NCBI GenBank assembly: GCA_963819735.1
Contig: CAWFXC010000004.1
Location: 461,788-525,787 of the forward strand
DNA length: 64,000 bases
Direction of reading: 5' to 3'
From: CAWFXC01 sp963819735
GTDB taxonomy: Bacteria; Actinomycetota; Acidimicrobiia; IMCC26256; DASPTH01
Shown in pieces: positions 60,905 to 64,000 of this stretch. The translations under genes and the position numbers were made by a program. Below the pieces are notes generated by a model, which was not told where the DNA came from, made no database searches, and saw only the letters and a program-made list of their open reading frames with translations. Numbering within the stretch: the first letter of the stretch is position 1; each line of letters begins with the position of its first letter.

Positions 60905-61885
60905 TCAGCGTTCGAGCGTCTGCATCTGCTGCTCGTTGTGATGTCCGCCAGATGCTGCGGGAAGCCTGTTGAGGCGGTTGATCTGTTCGGGGTTCAGTTG
61001 GATGCCGTCAGCCGCGGTGTTCTCCTCGACCCGGGACACCCGCTTGGTACCGGGGATCGGGGCGATGAAGTCGCCCTGGCCGAGAATCCAGGCCAGCGCC
61101 ACCTGGGCGGGCGTCGCACCAACTTCGGCGGCGACGGCTTCGACTTCGTCGGCGATGCGCATGTTGCGCTCGAAGTTCTCGCCCATGAACCGCGGGTTGG
61201 TCTTCCGCCAGTCGTCGGCGGCGAGATCATCCAACGAACGAATCTGCCCGGTGAGGAACCCGTGACCCAGCGGCGAGTACGGAACGAATCCGATACCGAG
61301 TTCTCGAAGAACCGGGAACACGTCCTCTTCGGGGTCACGAGTCCACAGCGAATACTCGGACTGCAGCGCACTGACCGGATGGACAGCATGCGCACGCCGG
61401 ATCGTGCCCACCCAAGCCTCCGACAACCCGATGTAACGGACCTTGCCTACAGCGACCAGTTCCGAGAGAGCACCGACGGTCTCTTCGATCGGCGTCTCGC
61501 GATCGACGCGATGCTGGTAGTAGAGATCGATGTAGTCAGTACCAAGTCGCTGCAATGAGCCTTCAACCGCGAGGCGAACGTTCGCCGGGGTGCTATCGGG
61601 CCCGCCGCGACCGGTGTTGGACATGAACCCGAACTTCGTGGCCAGCACGACCTGATCGCGACGACCCTTGATGGCCCTGCCCACGAGTTCCTCGTTGGTG
61701 TGGGGTCCATAGACCTCGGCGGTGTCGAGCAGATTCACGCCGAGCTCGAGCGCTCGGTGAATCGTACGGATCGACTCGGCTTCGTCTTCACCGGCTCCGG
61801 TGTACGCGGCCGACATTCCCATGCAGCCCAGACCAATGCGGGAGACGCTCAGGTCGCCCAGCTTGATGTGCTTCAACGCAATCAC
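60905..61885 (-). CDS. Aldo/keto reductase
   Basis: About 326 residues. Catalytic tetrad: Asp and Tyr in NLLDTAEVYGPHTNEEL, Lys in VVLATKFGFM, His in DLYYQHRVDRETPIEETV. The C-terminal PIPGTKRVSRVEEN binds NADP. AKR13-like in pattern. The GTG at 61885 is preferred, since GAGGAA is 6 bases upstream; the GTG at 61891 is directly against it. First gene of the AKR-SDR-XRE group. Confidence 0.9.
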   Translation of the reverse strand: MIALKHIKLGDLSVSRIGLGCMGMSAAYTGAGEDEAESIRTIHRALELGVNLLDTAEVYGPHTNEELVGRAIKGRRDQVVLATKFGFMSNTGRGGPDSTPANVRLAVEGSLQRLGTDYIDLYYQHRVDRETPIEETVGALSELVAVGKVRYIGLSEAWVGTIRRAHAVHPVSALQSEYSLWTRDPEEDVFPVLRELGIGFVPYSPLGHGFLTGQIRSLDDLAADDWRKTNPRFMGENFERNMRIADEVEAVAAEVGATPAQVALAWILGQGDFIAPIPGTKRVSRVEENTAADGIQLNPEQINRLNRLPAASGGHHNEQQMQTLER

Positions 61886-62122
61886 TCTCACTTCCTCGAC
61901 GGCGAATAGAAGGCCCGACGGCGGATCGTGCGAGACCGCTCGTGCGCGGAACGCTCGAACCGATCTCCTTGCACGATCGAAGGTACGACCATCCCGCCTA
62001 TTGAGGGAGACCCTGCCAGTAGCTCTCTCACCAGTCCGCGCACAGTCCGCCAGAGAACGAGGGCGAGCGTGCGATGCACTCTGCGCCGTCGCGCGATCGC
62101 ACCTCCCCCTCGAGTACCGAAG

Positions 62123-62154
62123 GTCCCGGACTTAGTCCCGGACTTAGTCCCGAT
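62123..62154. repeat. Tandem 12-bp repeat
   Basis: GTCCCGGACTTA twice, then GTCCCGAT. Its 18-base unit (GTCCCGGACTTAGTCCCG) reappears inverted, with one mismatch, at 62923-62940. Confidence 0.65.
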
Positions 62155-62386
62155 ACCGATATCGGATCAGCCGCCCTACCCCGATCGGGAGCCTGGGGTG
62201 GTTGCGGCGGCGTGCCTGGTCCTTCGGCCACCAAGCTGGTCCTCATTCCAGGCGAAGTCCGCATTCGATCGAATGCAAGTTCGTGCAGCCTCCTGAGGAC
62301 GTCGTTCCTGACAGGACCGCAGTGGTCGAGAATCTCGTGACCTGCCTCGCCCGCGCGCGTCACCTGCGCGTCGTGCTGGGCTCGAA

Positions 62387-62432
62387 CCTAAGCCGACAGC
62401 AGGCACGGTCCCCGGGAGACTGTCGGCTTAGG
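62387..62432. repeat. Perfect 13-bp inverted repeat (hairpin)
   Basis: CCTAAGCCGACAG and CTGTCGGCTTAGG separated by 20 bases. No gene ends next to it; a recombination site or isolated terminator are both possible. Confidence 0.6.
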
Positions 62433-62922
62433 CCCCGAGCGGGCGTTGCAGCATTATCCGGACGCGACGAAACTGCTGTGCACACTCGTGGTGATTATCT
62501 GTGAAGCCGATCCTGAGTCCGGCGCTCCAAGTCCCTGGTGTCGGACACGAGAACGCTCACGGGCGGCACCGCGTCATACGAAATCTCGGCGTTCGGTCAG
62601 TTGGTCAGAGCCCGCGCACGTTCGCTTCTGGCGAGACACCTCAACGCGTGCAGATGCTCGCCGAGGATCGCGGCGCCGCGCCCCTCGACACCGACTGGTC
62701 CGCAAGCCGTCTCGGCTCTCGCGAGGCCGCCCGCCAGCATGCAACCGTCAGGGTTGCAATCGTGTCCTCCAGTCCCATCTCTTCGAGTGAGTCAGTGTCA
62801 GCGTGGTCGAGCTCACTTGCGGAAGTGGCGTCCTCGCGCTTTCGCTTCGTGGCTCTCGCGGTTGCGGTGCTCAGGCGGGAGGGTCGAGCCTTCTCGCATT
62901 CCTGCTCGCTCGGGAGTGACCG

Positions 62923-62940
62923 CGGGACTAACTCCGGGAC
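62923..62940. repeat. Inverted partner of the 62123 repeat
   Basis: CGGGACTAACTCCGGGAC; its complement differs from 62123-62140 at one base. It lies 23 bases before the small ORF and 201 before the recombinase start. Confidence 0.55.
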
Positions 62941-62962
62941 TCCCGATTGCGATCCTGCGGTC

Positions 62963-63136
62963 ATGCACGACGGGGGCGATTCGGCGATGCAAGCGGCGGA
63001 CGCGGTTGGGCCGCCCGTGCTGACGCCCAGCGCCGCCCGCGTGCTCCTCCGCATCCTCCAGAAGGAACACAATCGACGCGCAGAGGAGACTGCGACGGGT
63101 CCGGAACCGGAGAATCGCGAAGTTCTAGCCTCGTGA
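62963..63136 (+). CDS. Small ORF preceding the serine recombinase
   Basis: 57 residues: MHDGGDSAMQAADAVGPPVL, TPSAARVLLRILQKEHNRRA then a polar tail. Its stop is 4 bases before the recombinase ATG. The helical middle resembles short ORFs I have seen preceding actinobacterial large serine recombinases, but I have no family name for it. The ribosome site is weak. Confidence 0.5.
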   Translation: MHDGGDSAMQAADAVGPPVLTPSAARVLLRILQKEHNRRAEETATGPEPENREVLAS

Positions 63137-63140
63137 CGAG

Positions 63141-64000
63141 ATGAAGCGGTTCGCGTTCTACGGCCGGGTGAGTACCGAGGACCGGCAGGATCCGGAGTCG
63201 TCGCGCAACTGGCAGCTGGCGCGTGGCCAGCAACTCGTCGACCCGGTCGGCGGCGACATCGTCACCGAGTTCTTCGACATCGGCCAGTCCCGATCGCTCC
63301 CGTGGTCCCGGCGGCCGGAAGCCGCTCGGCTCCTGAAGGTGCTGGCTGACCCGGATCGGACGTTCGACGCGGTGGTGATCGGTGAGCCGCAGCGCGCGTT
63401 CTACGGCAACCAGTTCGGTCTCACGTTCCCGGTGTTCGTCCACTACGGCGTCGAACTGTGGGTGCCGGAAGTCGGGGGCGCGATCGACCCGGGCTCGGAC
63501 GCTCACGAGATTGTGATGAGCCTCTACGGCGGGATGAGCAAGGGCGAACGAAACCGGATCAAGACTCGGGTGCGCTCGGCGATGGAAGCCCAGGTCGCGC
63601 TCCAGGGACGGTTCCAGGGTGGCCGCCCGCCCTACGGATACCGTCTCGTCGACGGGGAGCTGCACCCGAACCCGGCCAAGGCCGCGAACGGCCAACGACT
63701 CCGTCACCTCGAGCCGGACCCCGTCACCGCGCCCGTGGTCGGTCGCATTTTCGACATGTTCCTCGCCGGCGACGGTGTGCACGCGATCGCACGAGAACTC
63801 ACCGCCGATGGCCTCCCGTGTCCGTCGGCGTCAGACCCTGCCCGCAATCACCACCGTCTCCACCGCGGTCCCGCGTGGGTGCACACCGCGGTGCGAGCGA
63901 TCCTCACCAACCCGCGCTACACCGGCTTCGAGGTCTGGAACCGCCAGAAGCGTCATGAGACCCTCGTCGATGTCCACGACGTCGCCCTCGGCCACGAGAC
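63141..64000 (+). CDS. Large serine recombinase (N-terminal part)
   Basis: The gene continues past the right edge; 286 residues are visible. Resolvase domain: FAFYGRVSTEDRQDPESSRN with the catalytic Ser, IVTEFFDIGQSRSLPWSRRP, MSLYGGMSKGERNRIKTRVR. The Recombinase domain follows, GRFQGGRPPYGYRLVDGELH and GVHAIARELTADGLPCPS, HTAVRAILTNPRYTGFEVWN. ATG at 63141. This type integrates and excises phages or genomic islands. It is unbroken as far as seen, unlike the remnant at 58.5 kb. Confidence 0.9.
   Translation, partial: MKRFAFYGRVSTEDRQDPESSRNWQLARGQQLVDPVGGDIVTEFFDIGQSRSLPWSRRPEAARLLKVLADPDRTFDAVVIGEPQRAFYGNQFGLTFPVFVHYGVELWVPEVGGAIDPGSDAHEIVMSLYGGMSKGERNRIKTRVRSAMEAQVALQGRFQGGRPPYGYRLVDGELHPNPAKAANGQRLRHLEPDPVTAPVVGRIFDMFLAGDGVHAIARELTADGLPCPSASDPARNHHRLHRGPAWVHTAVRAILTNPRYTGFEVWNRQKRHETLVDVHDVALGHE

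Larger units (their letters stand above)
61886..62962. other. Gene-poor stretch with inverted and tandem repeats upstream of the recombinase
   Basis: No convincing gene in about 1.08 kb. It holds a 12-bp tandem repeat (62123-62154), a 13-bp perfect hairpin (62387-62432) and an inverted partner of the tandem unit at 62923-62940. Confidence 0.45.

Noticed and set aside
62378..62390. GGGCTCGAACC, resembling a tRNA T-arm on the minus strand
   Set aside because: The flanking bases do not form a T-stem or acceptor stem, and no anticodon arm could be built. No tRNA or rRNA gene was found anywhere in the window.

Overview
The window looks like chromosomal DNA of a high-GC, aerobic, deep-branching actinobacterium, perhaps Acidimicrobiia or a relative. 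The reasons are a qcrC-qcrA-qcrB type menaquinol:cytochrome c reductase with a di-haem QcrC, joined in one operon to a caa3-type oxidase whose subunit II carries its own cytochrome c domain; an actinobacterial-type formate dehydrogenase; SigB/SigF-like promoters; and frequent GTG starts with ATGA/GTGA stop-start overlaps. The taxon is an inference.

Layout. 1-6,700 (minus strand): an intact respiratory operon, qcrC-qcrA-ctaC-ctaD-ctaE-orf-ctaG-qcrB, with qcrB running off the left edge. 6,900-11,300: an SDR, a GH15 glycoside hydrolase, a DUF421 membrane protein and a hemerythrin. 11,300-16,900 (minus): a formate dehydrogenase operon (small orf, catalytic subunit, four-cluster Fe-S subunit, NrfD-like membrane subunit). 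16,900-20,200: DedA and universal stress protein genes among the first decayed genes. 20,200-37,300: an accessory region rich in stress and partner-switching genes: STAS proteins, RsbW-like kinases, a GAF-SpoIIE phosphatase, CBS, Hsp20, hemerythrin, CYTH-CHAD and many tiny membrane or zinc proteins. Transposase scars run through it. 37,900-44,300: a TPP-dependent oxidase/decarboxylase diverging from a probable sugar or sugar-acid oxidation operon (membrane protein, gluconate-dehydrogenase-3-like subunit, GMC oxidoreductase, enolase-superfamily dehydratase, truncated SDR). 44,300-56,700: more small stress genes, one IS630 element with inverted ends, and several remnants. 57,000-64,000: an IS110 transposase, a repeat array, a dead large serine recombinase, an XRE regulator with SDR and aldo-keto reductase genes, and the start of an apparently intact large serine recombinase at the right edge.

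How it fits together. The first 16.5 kb is intact core metabolism. From about 17 kb on, at least a dozen genes are frameshifted, truncated or interrupted by in-frame stops, and remnants of IS3, IS110, IS630 and serine-recombinase elements are scattered among them. Eight near-consensus GTTT-N15/16-GGGTA promoters, most of them in front of hemerythrin, RsbW-like, PRC-barrel, CBS and small-protein genes, suggest one general-stress regulon controlled by the STAS/RsbW/SpoIIE-type proteins in the same region. No sigma factor gene is visible here. A perfect 22-bp palindrome containing a LexA box lies in front of a small membrane protein gene (47.7-48.1 kb). A zinc-protein gene at 37.07 kb carries an in-frame TGA where its paralog at 46.3 kb has Trp, and its open frame then continues to nearly the paralog's length.

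All family assignments come from reading the translated sequence by eye; no search was run.
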